Below, one piece after another: positions 20,052-32,572 of a DNA stretch of 64,000 nucleotides (positions within the stretch are counted from its first letter, which is position 1; each line of letters starts with the position of its first letter). The notes beneath the pieces are model-generated. The model worked only from the letters and a program-made list of their open reading frames with translations, made no database searches and was not told the DNA's origin. Origin of the DNA: Lytechinus pictus (Eukaryota > Echinodermata > Echinoidea > Temnopleuroida > Toxopneustidae); NCBI RefSeq assembly GCF_037042905.1, contig NC_087249.1, forward strand, positions 33,506,401 to 33,570,400, in the 5' to 3' direction. The translations under genes and the position numbers were made by a program.

Positions 20052-23000
20052 TGTTGTTGTTATTGTTGTTGTTGTTGTTGTTGTAAAAGTAGCAGTTGAA
20101 GTAATCGTAGAAGTTGCAGTGGTATAGTTGTAGCATGGACCTAAGTCCATGGTTGTAGTAGTAATATTAAGAAACTTGTTACAAAATAAAATAGAATCAT
20201 AGCTGGAACAAGCCCAAGATCTAAAATTAGCGCATATCCACCTTGGTATGTGCTTAACCCAAAAAGGACTGACTGGCATGATGCCCCCCCCCCCCTCAAC
20301 GCTTCGCGCGATATTTCCGAAACGCCTTTTATTTTATGACTTTTTTCTTTGGAGTCTCGCGCAACTTTTGAGACCAAATTCGCGACATACAGATATAGGC
20401 GAGCGGCCAGAGGCCAAAATTTGGGACTTTAATCCCCCCGACTGGATCAAAGCAAATTCATGCATCATTTTAAAGGAAATTTTCTGAATTTTTCAGAACT
20501 GAGAATTAAAAGTGTCGCAGAGTGTAGCTTCACCATGGAAACCAGCCTTGAATAGGCCACGCCCATTTTTGTGATAAATGCAAAGCAGTAACTTATTATT
20601 TATATTTGTTAATTAATTGCACTAATTTATATATAAATACAGAATTTACGAGGTTAAAATCATTACAGATTGAATGATATGATAACGCCTAGCAACCAAA
20701 TATATATTTCATAATATTTGATTTCAAAACTGTTGCCTAGCAACATTATTTTCCCTAGCAACCATATTCACTTTTCAATATTCTCTTATTTTTTTATCAG
20801 ATTAATTCATTTTATCATTTTTAATTTGTAAAAACTAATGAAGAAGGTGAATTTTGATGAAAAAGTGATAAAAGAGGAAGACTAGGGTGTATAATGCATT
20901 CATGATCATGAAAAATTACATTATTGCCTTGTTTGAATAACCCCTGCATGTGACGGATATCACTAATAATTTATTTGTGTGTATTTACGACTATACGTAT
21001 CATTTAAAGGATTTTATGATATTGTTATAAATCATTCTTAGATACCCTGCTGTGTCATGTCATCTGTTCTAATTTAAATAATTGAGTATTCAGATATTTT
21101 TTGTTACCTATGGAAACCATTTTATGTTGCCTAGCAACAGTATTTTCCCTAGCAACCATCACTTTTTGGCGATATTTCAAGCCTGTAACCTCCCCAAAAT
21201 TCCTGTTTTTTGGTACTCAAAATGCATCTTATACTATTCTAAGCATTTATCGTGGTGATGACAATTAATTTCACACATCTGGATAGGCAGTTGGCATATT
21301 GAGAGAGGGCATGGCTGTATGAAGAAGATTTTTCCTTGGGGTGGCTGACGACTGAAAAAAATCCAAGAAACAAAGCGAGGGAGCGAAGCTACTGAGTTTG
21401 GCAAGAGGCACTTTTTCATAGTAAATTGAAGGATATCATCCACACTTTGGGTGAATTTTGTGAAAACTTTTAGTTTAAAAATGTAACTTTTCGCTGCATA
21501 CGGCAATGGGAGAGGAAATAGGTATTATCAACAATATCATTTAGGTTGTTATTTGGAACATTTTATTATACAACATTTATTAGGAAGGGTAATACATATC
21601 CAAGACCAACCATTAAAGTGTAAAGTGTCTGCAATAGGAAAACGAAATTATTTATAAGTATGGCATATATAATCCCTAAACTGTAGTGATTGTGAACTCA
21701 AAAGCTTATTACATTATGAGGGAACCTACTAAATTATGTAAATCACAATGATCTATCAAAGTTTCTATCTGCAATTCTGGCAATTTTCCTGTGTTGTTGC
21801 AAGGTTTTGTCTTTTTTCTTTTATTATACCAATGCATCCATGGGCAATGGGGCAGTTAACACAATAGTCTACTTGCAGACCTTCAAGCAGGATTGCTGGT
21901 TTATCTGCACAACCTGGTTAAAAAAACTTTTCAATGATCACCTGCCGTGATTTAAACATAGATCAAGAGATCCTCAGTATGTCGTACATGTATCAAGTAG
22001 ACAACAAAAATTGCTCTAATCTGAGCCTGTTGCTCACTAGAACCGGTTAGTCCCTGGACATTCTATATGAGCATTACTGATTCCAGCAGTTAATTAGCAT
22101 GTCCAATATCTTTTCAAGTATAATTAATTAAGAGGAGGCCCTATTATTGTCTCATCAAGCTTAAGGGCAAAGTCCTAACCATTGAACTTATGAGTATTTC
22201 TTTAAGTTCTTTCTATAAACCTAACCAATCTTTCTTCCTTACTCGAGAAGCCACCTCCGATCTAGGAAATGTAATTATTGGGGATTTCAACAGTCAAAGC
22301 ATTATCTGGGGGTATGGAGAAACCCCGGGAGAAACCAACGAGATGGAGAACTTGTGGAGAACTGGTCACATGCAAATTAGATTGCATCACCCGACAAAAT
22401 TTGAGAAAGTTGTGCTTGACCCTCTCCCGCACACTCAACATCGACCGATTGGGCTGAAGGTGAATGCAGCCATCACTCCACACACCGTTCCTTTTCACAG
22501 ACGTTTCACCCTGAAGAAAGCAATCAGGGAGCAGTTTGTCATAGATCCGAATACCTATCCACAGAATCTTCCAGCACTCCTTACGACATTAAGACACATT
22601 TGGAAAGCTGTTGAAGGAATCATCACAGAAAAATATTCCACGAGGATGCCGTACAAACTATAATGCGGGCTTGACGGATGACGAAGCTGCTGTACAATTA
22701 ATAATTAAAGGAGCTTTGAGAATTACCCCTTTGGTGCCGATACACTTGAATGTGGGGGAAAATTGACAATTGTCATTATGGATAGTAAAAAAGAAAGTGA
22801 CAGTAATTAATTAAATCACTGGATATGACTAACTACAGCAGAAAAGCCGGGAAAATAATTCGGATCCTTGAAAACGACTATGCGAGTCTCAAACTATAAC
22901 CCTAGTGACCACTGACAAAATGGCCAACTATCTTCTTGTGTACAAGGTATCCCTATTTATTGCCCGCGAAGGGCCAACCTCCCTAAAAGTGCAGAGACAG

Positions 23001-26000
23001 CCTCCCAACTAAAAGACATTTGAAACCACAAGACCATTCAGCATGAACGTCTTGTCTGCTTGTGCTATGCTATCAAAGAAAATAATGAAGAGCAACAGGG
23101 CACCTGGATTAGATGTCCTCTGTGAGCAGATCACACTTCTTGAACCTGTTGCAGCCCAATGGCTGCTGACATGTTAAACCACTGTTTGCATGAAAAAATA
23201 AAACGGCAAAAGGAAATTGAGGGTAGTTGCCTAACTAGAGCCAGGTAAAGACCCAATCAGCCCAAGGAGTTACAGAACAATCTGTCTACTCTGTCACACA
23301 TACAAGCCCTTTGAAAGGCTCCCGATTAAACGCATTGCTCCCTTTGTGACTGAGTTCCTCATTCAAGTATGCAATATTCAGGCCAGGACTCAGTACATCA
23401 GATGGTTTGAGGAAGGTCTGAAAACTGGAGCAGCCATTGTTGACTTCTCTGCAGCTTATACAACAGTTAATCATAGGGTAGGCCTACTTAATACGAGGAA
23501 AGTCATTGTGATGACAAAGGACGTCAAGTTGACAAGGCTAATTCAGAACATTCCCTCAAACCGGTTGTTTGTGAATCTCAGTGGTTCCAGCAGCAAATGG
23601 TGGAGGCAGAAAAATGGTCCCCCCCCCAAAGAAGTGTCCTTGCCCAAATACACAAACTACCAACTAATTCACCCAAACACCAAGAGCTACCAATGCTTAA
23701 GAACTGTACATTGCCTCACAGAAGCAGTCATTTGAAGAGGTGGAAAAAACATTCAGTGATTCTCTGGCGTATCTGGCTCTTTACTATCAAGAGAACACCC
23801 AACTTAGCTTCTCCCACCTTAACGATAGAGATGCAGACCGTAAACTGATGGTCAGATGGTGTTGAAACTTGAAAGTGAACGAATCACACCAGCGAGCTTG
23901 CCTACCTTGACGTCACTCTTGCATACAAAGAATATGTTGCCAAGACAAAGGCAAAAGCTGGAGAAAGGAACAACATCAAAAAGAGGCTTGCTAGCACGAT
24001 ATGGGGAGCTGATGCCATATCATCCGTTCAACAGCTCTGCTGTATTCTACAAGTTTAACCCAGTCCTGAATGCTATTTGCAGAGCAATTTCCGACTGTCT
24101 GCTACCAAAAAGAGTAAATTATCTTTACCTATTGTGTGACACAGTCCCCCACACATAGAGGTATCAGCACAGGTGGAAAAACAAGCAAAAAAAATTCCTT
24201 CTTCTTCCACTCTTTAACTCTGAACCTGCCAAAAAGAGACTCGAATCAAGACAGTTTCCTTCACTTGACTGAATCCCTTAATGGCTATGCACACAACCAA
24301 AGGATCCCCCTATGGTCAAACCACCTCTAGTCTGTGACGCAAAAGCTTTCCATGTGACCTAGCGAATGTGGCCCCCATGTACAAGTGACGAATGGCCATC
24401 CTGGCTATGTCTCAATCGCCTATGGTCTGGAACAGGAAGGTGCAAAGTCCTTAATATGCAGTTCGGGGCTACACTGAGCAGGGATGCAGACACTATCTAC
24501 GACTGAGGAGAGGATCAGACAGTGCATCACCTTTTGGTCTGCATTCAAATGCATTCAAAGTAGGAATGCAACAAATACCTTCATAAAGTGTTCATTGGTG
24601 TGCTATTCTACTCACCTGGTCTATTCAATTTCTTCATCCTGCTATGTAAGGCAAGCTTATGTAATATCTTGCTTTGAAATCTGCCTATCATAATGAAATA
24701 AATGAAAGGTCATTTGACCAAAAATGTCCATAAGTAACTACGAACTGGTATATTGCAATTTCACCTTAAAACACTAACAATCAGAATATAGGCACCGTTT
24801 TCAGCAAAGTTTAAACCTAACCGACAACCCCATCAGGAACCAATCAAGTCCCTGCCCCCTCCCCTTCCAAATGTCAGATTACCATAAATGACGCCACGTG
24901 ACTTTTTATGAGACAATGTCATGCCAAAAATGGTTCGTTTTTATATTTTGTGTACAAAGTCTATGTGAGATGAAGTTCATTAAAGGGTTATTATTTTTCA
25001 TTCCGATTGTTCTGCTTTATTAAAGTTGAATTAAGAAGACGATTCCAAATATTGAGATATTTACATTAATAGCAACCTTACAACCCCCCAAACACTAATA
25101 GGTGATTCGACCCCCCATTTTCTTTTTTCAAAATAGTGAATTTGAACGATTTATCCCTACCCATTTTCCCTGAGTTCGCTCCTGCAATGCCTACCGAGAC
25201 GGGTGTTCTTTGAGTGTGACGTCACCGGGGGGTATTCGGTCCCGGTGTAGTAATCAAGGCAGTGCCGTTTTGTGTACTATGCACGTACTCCTTCATATGG
25301 AATAACTGCAGTTGAAGTTGTATCTGCGAGCCATAGAACTTGCAAAGAGGAAATGATTAAAATATTTGTGGCCGTACTATTATTCCAAATATGTGAATTC
25401 CCTCAGAATGATACCATAGACCCTAAAGGAATAATTTCAAGGTGAATAATATGAAATTTGATCGAGATCTTCTCACCAGTCGATACCGTAGCAGACGTGT
25501 TATTATGAAATATTTATCCGCGTGTGACGCGGCTCTTGCAAAAAAACACAGTTGGTTGCGGAATTGCTTTACGTGCCGACCGGCCGCCCGCTCCGGCGCA
25601 GCTAGCTGTCGAGCTACCGTACCGTTCTTGTTGTCTTCAACCATAGAGATGTATACTAATTACTATATATCTTTCTGTCTTCAACTCACTTCCGAATTGC
25701 GTTTGTATGTGTGACGGTGACCCCTAGCGTAATTAAATATAGAAAACAACTCAGAAGGCCGAGAAAGAATACTATACGTTTGGTTCAAGATTGTTCTGTG
25801 GAATGAGCTATGAGTGGAAATGATCCAGAGGATATAAAAGTGGAGTCAAAGACAAAAGAAAAGAAGAAAAAACGCCAGGGGATCGCTGCACGGCCATGAA
25901 CTAAGTCGACATACCAGACCATAACAGTACACTCAATGCCTGGGTGTTGTGTGTACTAGTATTATGCGTTCAGCGCGCGCTGAGCTAGCCGCCGGAATTA

Positions 26001-29000
26001 CTTTCCAGCTACTCACTTGATTGAACATCGTGATAAAATAAATGAGAAATAGTGAAAATATCATTCAATAACTCACTGTTTGCTATCTTACATCATGATT
26101 GAAGAGTTCATGGTGGTTATTCATACTGTTTTTTATACAGGGAAAGTAAAGATTTGTACATATCAGTCCTATTTGTTTGATTTGAGTTGCTTTGAAAAAA
26201 AATTGTAAAATATCTTTCTCTCTCTGCATAGCATTTCTGTATGACATTCAGGCACCTCTTATACTAAATTCCCCCCGGTGACGTCACACTCCGAGTGACT
26301 TTTCTGTACACTCGTCTCTCGGGCTCTGACAGGTGGCTAATTTCATAGACTTTCAAAGCAAAATATCGAGAAGGCAGAGGATTATTGTGACATGCTATGT
26401 GTTTGAACAACTTATATATACTATATATTGTATGTAGAACCTATATTTATGGAAACTCACCCCCTTCTTAATTCAACTTTAATTTAGGGTTTAATTCAGT
26501 TAGTTCAATGGTCTGTAATGATTTTAATTGAAAAAAACAATAAAAAGCAAAGAAATACATAAGAAATTCTAAAAATAAAGAAATACATAAGGAAAAATTT
26601 GGCTTTCGAAATTGTCTTTGACAACAAGGATAACATCTGGGAAAATGAGAATTTGAACTGAAATTGGGTGTTGAAAATGCAAATAATGTTTTTTACAATA
26701 AATTTGCGTTTTATTCATAATAGATTTAAAAAAAAATCATATTCGATTCTTTTATATTCATGGCTTGAATTGTATGTGGTAAAGAATGTGCGTGCAAAAT
26801 TTCGACGCAATCGCGCGATCGGCGGCCGAGATCAGAAGGGGGCATCATGCGCCCCCCCCCCCCCCACCCCCCAGTCGTCAATACATCTCAAATAGACCAG
26901 TCATTTTAGGGTTAGGGCGCTCATATTATTATTGTCTACCGATTCCGGTGCTCAAAGCTTTTTTAAGGAACTCTTTCCTGTCGTTAACCATTTACCTCAC
27001 CTGGGTTGGGTGCAGCGCAATGTGGACCAATTTCTTGCTACAGGAAATTTCGTCATTGCCGGGATTCGTACCCACGACGTCCTGTTTCAAAGTCTGGAGA
27101 CTAATCCACTGAGCCACGCCGCGCCACGTCGCAGTATAGAAGTGGTATGATAATCAGTGGCGTACCGTGGGTCACGGCATGGGGGGCAGCAAAAACTATG
27201 AGTCACTCAGTGGGCGCGCAAAGCGCGCTCAATTGCCAGGTATACTGACCTAATAGAGACATTATAAGGACTCTGCCATTAAAGTGATATGTATCTCAAT
27301 TATTAAATAATGCGAGCGGGAAGTGCGAGCTGAAAGTTTTTTAATTCAGCAAAAAAAGGGACATTATAAGCAAATTTTTGTAATCATGATATACGTACCT
27401 GTCTCACTGAACAAACAATGCGAGCGCGAAGCGCGAGCTGAAGTTATGTAGACCTCAAACAGGAACATTTCAAGAACTAATTTTAGGAATTCATGAAGAG
27501 CATACATATCTCACCATAGTCATCTAATGCGAACGCAAAGGGCTTGCTGGTTTTGTTAGAATTACATCTAAACACATGAAACACTTTTTGTAGTCATTGT
27601 AATCATAAACATGATACGTATCTCACTAATCAAATATTGCAAGCGTAAGCTGATTTTTTTTTATTCAAATCTGAAGAAGGCATTCTAAGGATTGTTTGTA
27701 GGAAATCACTAAGACCATATACGTATTTCACTAACCAAATGAGTCGAGCTCGAAGCTTGAGCTGCAAAAATTTTGATTTTCAGACCACAAAAGGGACATT
27801 TTAAGGACTTTTTTTTCTAGGAATTCATGAAGAGCAGACATATCTCGCCAATCCACTAATGCGAATGTAAGCACGGATTGGAAATGTTTTATATTCAGAC
27901 CTTAAACGGGGCAATCGCTTTAAGTAGTCATGAAAGAGAAGCCTATGTCACTACACGAAACATTAATAACTCGAAGAGCGAGGAAATATATTTGGTGTAT
28001 ATTGACTTCTATATCAATTTATCAACTGGCAATGTTTAAGTAACGATGATCAATGTGCTCTCGTAGTACCGAATAGTTTATTCTTTGCTTGCTTTTACTG
28101 AACAAAGTACAACGGGAGTTGTGAAATTAGGTGTCTCAAAAGATGATATTCTGTGAAATTATCAGCTATACTTGTCCTGATCCAAACAAAATTTGTGTGT
28201 CGTAAAATCACAAAAACACGATTATTTTCAATTAGCAAACAGTGTTGATAGCTTTAATGACATTGGAAACCCGGTGAAAATAGAATTTGAAGCGTCAAAA
28301 AGAAAATCACTGTCGACCGTAATAAATTTTTGAGGCTCATCCCTGTGTAGCTCTTAACCTCTGTTAGCTTTATTTTCATAAGAGCAAAAATAAAGATATC
28401 GTCATATGGAACGAGAATTTATATTTTAGTTCTTTTCTTTTTCAAATTATTTTTTTTACTTCTTCATCATATTCGGTATTACAACTTTAACAGCATGAAA
28501 TGCCCCCCCCCCCCCGCTGTTCTCAAGTTACGGATTTTTTTTTTCAGGAGCGATTGCATGATCCCCGATGGGAGCAATCGAAACATAATGTAGAAAGAAA
28601 TATCTTGTGAGTGCTTTCCAAACCATGAATATGCCTGTGTTGCGCCCGTTTCATAAGACTTAAAACTATGGCAATGTTATCATGATAATGGAAACTACCA
28701 TTGATAACCTGGTTTAGCAGGATTTGAATGGTACTTACAAGAAACGAAGACAACGTTTACACAATAATATCAAATCCACGGGTCTGACTCATTTACCCAC
28801 AATTTTTTTTATCAGTGACTATATAAAACCAATATCAAGACATCGGGGGCAATGTTATATAATTTATAATGCTCGCTTTCATTTTGTTGATTATTCGATA
28901 TTATTTTTTTTAATGTTCATGAATATGAACAATGTTTCTTATCAATTTACATTAACAATAATATACTATGATTGCATATTGAATTTCAGGGTGATTTTGA

Positions 29001-32000
29001 CGGGCACTGCCCCCTGTATCCGACGGTCAAAACCGGGTATCTCCTTCTCAAGGATGAATCAAATTGTAATTTCGTGATTGGTATGCACGTGAGTATATAA
29101 CAGACAAAATATATCAGCTGTTAAACAAAAAAAGTGTCAAATGATGAAGTGAAATCTGACAGACGGTGAATATGGGTCTCGTCAATTAAGGGATTCTTCT
29201 TAGCTATCCATTTTCTGGTGTAACATATTTCTGCCTGTTGTGCTTTCGTATTTATATATTTATTTTTAATTTTGATTGACTAATTCGCATGTGTATGTAT
29301 TCATATTTAAGGTTGATCTACTAATCTATCTATCCACTTGTTCAGTTCATATTTTTGTTCATTTCTATATTTATATACATAATATCAGTAACATTATTGT
29401 CGTGTTATAGTTTCATAATTATTGTAAATTTGTAATACCTGTCACATGTGGTAAGCGCATTATAGGGATATTACAGGTTGAAATATCATGCAATTAGAAC
29501 AGATAGAATAAAATTAGACAAACGATATACTGAAAGAAAATCATGAATACTAGACAAGGAATTACAAAGTTATGGCAGGTTTTGCATCATTTCAGTAAAA
29601 TAATTTTTTGTATTTCCTCATGAATTATACGCAATGAGCGAGCTGATATCATCTCCCCGCTTATCCTTTTATATTTCATTATATAAAGTTATGTTTACGA
29701 TGTTTATGTTCACAATGCAAACTAAACGAGAAAACCTAATATTTTGAATGAAAAATATGGAAAAAGAAGAATGTAAATAAGGAGAAAAATAAGAGAGTTG
29801 CTAAGTTTAACACAGAAACAGTTGTGTTTGAAATAAAAACAAATACTAAATAACATGAAATAAGAGGATCTTTTTATTAAAATCACTTTAGTAAATCCTA
29901 TATTCATTTTGTCATAAATCTGCAGAGTGTCGCCATTTTCCTCGCTATTATCATAGGAGTCTACAGATTACTGGAACTTGTCAAACAGAAGAAACTTGTA
30001 ACAAGGTAAGATGTGTATAATCCTATATGAGGCTTATTTACCATGACTGAAGGATTAACTTGTCTTAAAGTCAACTATATTTTGCGCCTCGGGACTAATA
30101 AGAGCCGTCGCTCACCCAATTGGACCATACTTTCGTTTGGAACAAGCCCGCTACTATCCATCGAGTCCAGTCTCTCAAGTTTCACGATGGCCGTCGTTTA
30201 AAATAAGAGAGTATACATGAGCATGATTGGGCGATACAAAATGTATTATCTTCCTACGTTATCTTAGTTCTACGCCTTTGTAAACAGATTTGAAGCACGT
30301 CAGTGTTTTGAAAAATATGTAAACTATTAGGGGTCTATTATATCATAATTTTGTTTTTTTTACTAAAGTTTAGTTTTTCATTAATCGGTTGACTCTTCAT
30401 GAAAATGTGAATTTTGGCTGTCAAATCACATCACTCCATCCCAACGGATTGATTATAATAAATTATTGAGGGCCTTATTTCACGAATTAAATAATTATCA
30501 GGATGATATACACGGATATTCACAAAATTCCATCTAATTTCATACTTGAAATTGGTTTACCAAAAAAAAACAAATTATTAGCATTCTTACATGGGTCTCG
30601 ATTTTCGTTTGTTCTAATTTTTATTGTAAATTTTACTAATTGGGTATTAGACTGAATCTCCCACACAACATGAGTCTCTCATGTTTAAAAATGAGAAATC
30701 TTCAAATTTACATAAATATCTTTAGGCATAGAATGAAGAATATGAGCTACAGATCAGGTTTTTCGATAGACATTATATTAAACCAATTTTCTCTCATCCC
30801 AACCACCCCCCCCCCCCTCCTCCTCTCCATCCTTTCTGTCTGTTTGTCCGACTCTCTATTTCCTTCCCTCTCACTCTTCCATTTCTCATTCACTTTGTAT
30901 CTTATGAATATGAATTTAGCGCTGTGGTTCCAGTTTTCTTCGGGGGACTCTATATTCTTGTTTCGATCTTAATCATGACGTCAGCATTCATCATCACCGT
31001 CGGATTCAATAAACTTTGCAATGGGCTTGTAGATTTTAACATTCCTTTCTATGATAAGTAAGAAATCGTAGGCTTATATATATTTTGGGAGCAAAGAAGT
31101 CTCACTACCTCCACTTTTTAATCCACTAAGTACCCGCAAATTAATTCATGACACTTAGAATACATAAGTATCTATTTCAAATGAGATTAATCTGATATAA
31201 CCCAATAGAGTACCGAAGTGATGACGTCATTTTCCATTTCAGCGTTTTTGATATACACCCATAACCCAAATTTGGTGGGAATAAGTCCATGGGGCCTTTT
31301 AGATATGACCTCATGAATACTTATTTAGCCCCATTGAAGTATATGTATTATTGGCCTGGTTCCTAACATACAAAAAGCGAAAACTGATGACGCCACACTT
31401 TCGCTACTCTATAACCTGTATGGGAGATGCCTCATAATTTCGACCTGTGCATCTTTTTCTCAATAAGACTGCCCCTTCCTATCGGAAAAACATATTGAGT
31501 GCTAACTAATGAATAATATACTTATCAAGCACGAGTCGTATACTATATTTTTTCCCCATTTTTCCGAATGATACGTACACTCGTTGTTTATTATAATTAC
31601 AATAATGATTATTATTTATTATTATTATCATTGAATTATCATTATTATTATATATTTACTTATCATAAATGCCCTTTATGATTGTTCGTATGAAAATTAT
31701 AGAAAGCGCCTCCCCTGCCCTTCAGTCAGTGATTGTGGCATAGATCATAAGAGCCTTATTACTGTTGACGACCTCCCATTTTCATTTACGAGAATTGAGA
31801 ATTATCGGTTTAACCGTTGATATTTAATAGTTTCATGGAGTCATCTGCCCACGGCACTCAGAATAATTATGTTTTATTATCCCTAAGTGTGAGCTTGTAT
31901 TCCTATAAATTTTGTTCCTTATTCTCTTCCATTTGAAAATTAATTTGTCAATAAGATGTTATTTACCATTTCCAGTGGATTATTTTTCCACCCCTATTAA

Positions 32001-32572
32001 CTGATTATAATTACACTTCATCATCCGACATGTTCAATATAGTACCAAACATTGTTGGTTCTTCATGTATATATGCCCTATTGAAAGTGATTTCAAACCG
32101 TTTGCAAGAACATCTTATTTATCTCAAAAAGGGTCTTGTCTTGCTCAAATACTTTGTGTGGACTGTGTAGCTGTAAAACAAAACAATGTTATTTTCCTCG
32201 CTCTCCCCTCCCTCTCTCCCTCACATGTAGATGCATTGATTTTCAAGAGCCAAATCACCTGCCTCCCTACGATGCAACTCACTTCCACGACTATCTCGTG
32301 ACTGCTGAGGTAAATATTATTTTTCATATTTTTAAAAGTTGATGAGGTGCCACCAACATATTTTGATGATGGGATGAAAATATGAACACACAAGAAATGC
32401 TATAATCACGTACATTCTTTGCTAGAACGCAGTCATACAATTTTCTGAAATATTTTAATTCATTTTCCTTTTTCTTCCTTCACAGACGACAGCTTGGCTG
32501 AGTTTTGCTATCTGGTTTTCTCTCGCCATCTTTACGGGCATTATGAATACGTGTTGCAAGAACAAGGTGTGA
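19099..32572 (+). CDS. TMEM179B: TMEM179/TMEM179B-like four-pass membrane protein
   Basis: Six exons (19099-19200, 28990-29088, 29926-30005, 30920-31057, 32231-32309, 32486-32572) join in frame to 194 residues and TGA; human TMEM179B is a little longer. Helices lie at about residues 8-31 (exon 1), 67-82 (exon 3), 97-120 (exon 4) and 168-185 (exon 6). The first loop has GDFDGHCPLY and C-NFV; the second has KLCNGL, KCIDF and the conserved ending TAETTAWLSF. These cysteines and the G.C.LY, LCN and AET.(S/A)W motifs match TMEM179B better than TMEM179, from memory of the family. Function is unknown beyond membrane localisation. Intron 1 (9.8 kb) is mostly transposon remnants. The ATG follows a plausible context (ACCAGGATGG). 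Confidence 0.86.
19926..20082. repeat. (TAG)n/(TTG)n trinucleotide microsatellite
   Basis: A nearly pure TAG array with a few interruptions, passing into TTG repeats. Open frames across it (poly-Tyr, poly-Thr, poly-Leu) are artefacts. Confidence 0.95.
20682..21165. promoter_or_regulatory. Paired RFX X-box-like motifs in intron 1
   Basis: A perfect GTTGCCTAGCAAC occurs at 20732-20744 and 21126-21138. Each is followed about 11 bp later by CCCTAGCAACCAT, and a degenerate ACGCCTAGCAACC lies at 20684. The 13-mer fits the palindromic X-box bound by RFX factors. The repeated pair pattern suggests that these sites came with a duplicated or mobile segment. Confidence 0.4.
22180..24700 (+). pseudogene. 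Jockey-like LINE remnant (endonuclease-RT ORF, broken)
   Basis: The apurinic endonuclease end is visible as NVIIGDFNSQSIIWGYGE (22270-22330) and LPHTQHRPIGLKV (22430), then LKKAIREQF. RT pieces include SYRTICL-like text (23265), AAIVDFSAAYTTVNHR (23430-23480), and the C-terminal LAYKEYVAKTKAKAGERNN and LASTIWGADA (23900-24020), later YLYLLCD. Multiple stops and frameshifts show that it is dead. It lies in intron 1 of the TMEM179B-like gene, same strand. Confidence 0.85.
25020..26482. mobile_element. 1.45-kb fold-back/TIR element flanked by TTAA
   Basis: AGTTGAATTAAGAAG (25024) is matched by CTTCTTAATTCAACT (ending 26478), with TTAA outside both. Inner arms share GAGTGTGACGTCACCGGGGG and its inverse (25213, 26273). 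The interior has a GC-rich patch (25550-25620). Its two short overlapping ORFs resemble nothing recognised. Confidence 0.8.
26915..27127 (-). mobile_element. tRNA-derived SINE, copy 2
   Basis: On the minus strand from about 27127: GCGTGGCTCAGTGGATTAG (box A), GGTACGAATCCCGGC (box B with one change), then the same body as copy 1 (ACCCAGGTGAGGTAAATGG), ending near AGCACCGGAATCGGTAGAC. Confidence 0.85.
27163..27985. repeat. GCGAGC-module interspersed repeat, second locus
   Basis: It begins AGTGGCGTACCGTGGGTCAC. Then six or seven divergent ~100-130-bp modules each have a GGGACATT..AAGGACT part, a CATACATATCTCACTAA part and an ATGCGAGCGCGAAGCGCGAG part. It is related to 11058-12530. Confidence 0.7.
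27986..28989 (+). other. End of TMEM179B-like intron 1
   Basis: AT-rich sequence with a C14 tract at 28503 and no recognised gene. The 117-codon frame at 28724-29077 overlaps the real exon in another frame and is not credible. Confidence 0.5.
28990..29088 (+). CDS. TMEM179B: TMEM179B-like exon 2, first extracellular loop
   Basis: Acceptor GAATTTCAG, donor GTGAGT, 33 codons. It begins GDFDGHCPLYPTVK and ends NCNFVIGMH. The paired cysteines and G.C.LY match the family's first loop. Confidence 0.88.
29926..30005 (+). CDS. TMEM179B: TMEM179B-like exon 3, second helix
   Basis: Acceptor AAATCTGCAG, donor GTAAGA, phase 0 in, phase 2 out. SVAIFLAIIIGVYRLL is a membrane helix, followed by the basic cytosolic turn ELVKQKKLVTR. 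Confidence 0.87.
30920..31057 (+). CDS. TMEM179B: TMEM179B-like exon 4, third helix and second loop
   Basis: Acceptor GAATTTAG, donor GTAAGA. A helix (VVPVFFGGLYILVSILIM then TSAFIITVGF) runs into NKLCNGLVDFN. The LCN cysteine aligns with the LCN of TMEM179B. Confidence 0.88.
31205..31412. mobile_element. Short MITE with TA flanks
   Basis: GAGTACCGAAGTGATGACGTC (31208) faces GACGCCACACTTTCGCTACTC (31409), with TA on both sides. About 200 bp, in intron 4 of the TMEM179B-like gene. The termini are imperfect. Confidence 0.55.
32231..32309 (+). CDS. TMEM179B: TMEM179B-like exon 5, second loop
   Basis: Acceptor CACATGTAG, donor GTAAAT. It encodes KCIDFQEPNHLPPYDATHF and ends LVTAE. The cysteine and the closing AE fit the family loop before helix four. 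Confidence 0.88.
32486..32572 (+). CDS. TMEM179B: TMEM179B-like exon 6 and stop
   Basis: Acceptor CCTTCACAG. TTAWLSFAIWFSLAIF is helix four, continuing to a short cysteine-containing tail (NTCCKNKV) and TGA. The two tail cysteines could be palmitoylated; that is inference. Confidence 0.88.
   Translation, partial: TTAWLSFAIWFSLAIFTGIMNTCCKNKV

Noticed and set aside
19843..20279. Poly-Tyr/Thr/Leu frames
   Set aside because: Trinucleotide microsatellite.
25423..25714. Two overlapping ~75-90-codon frames in a GC-rich patch
   Set aside because: Sense and antisense frames of the same GC-rich patch inside a TIR element; no domain and no splice context was recognised.
28724..29077. 117-codon frame overlapping TMEM179B-like exon 2
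   Set aside because: It uses a different frame from the exon, which has conserved cysteines and proper splice sites.
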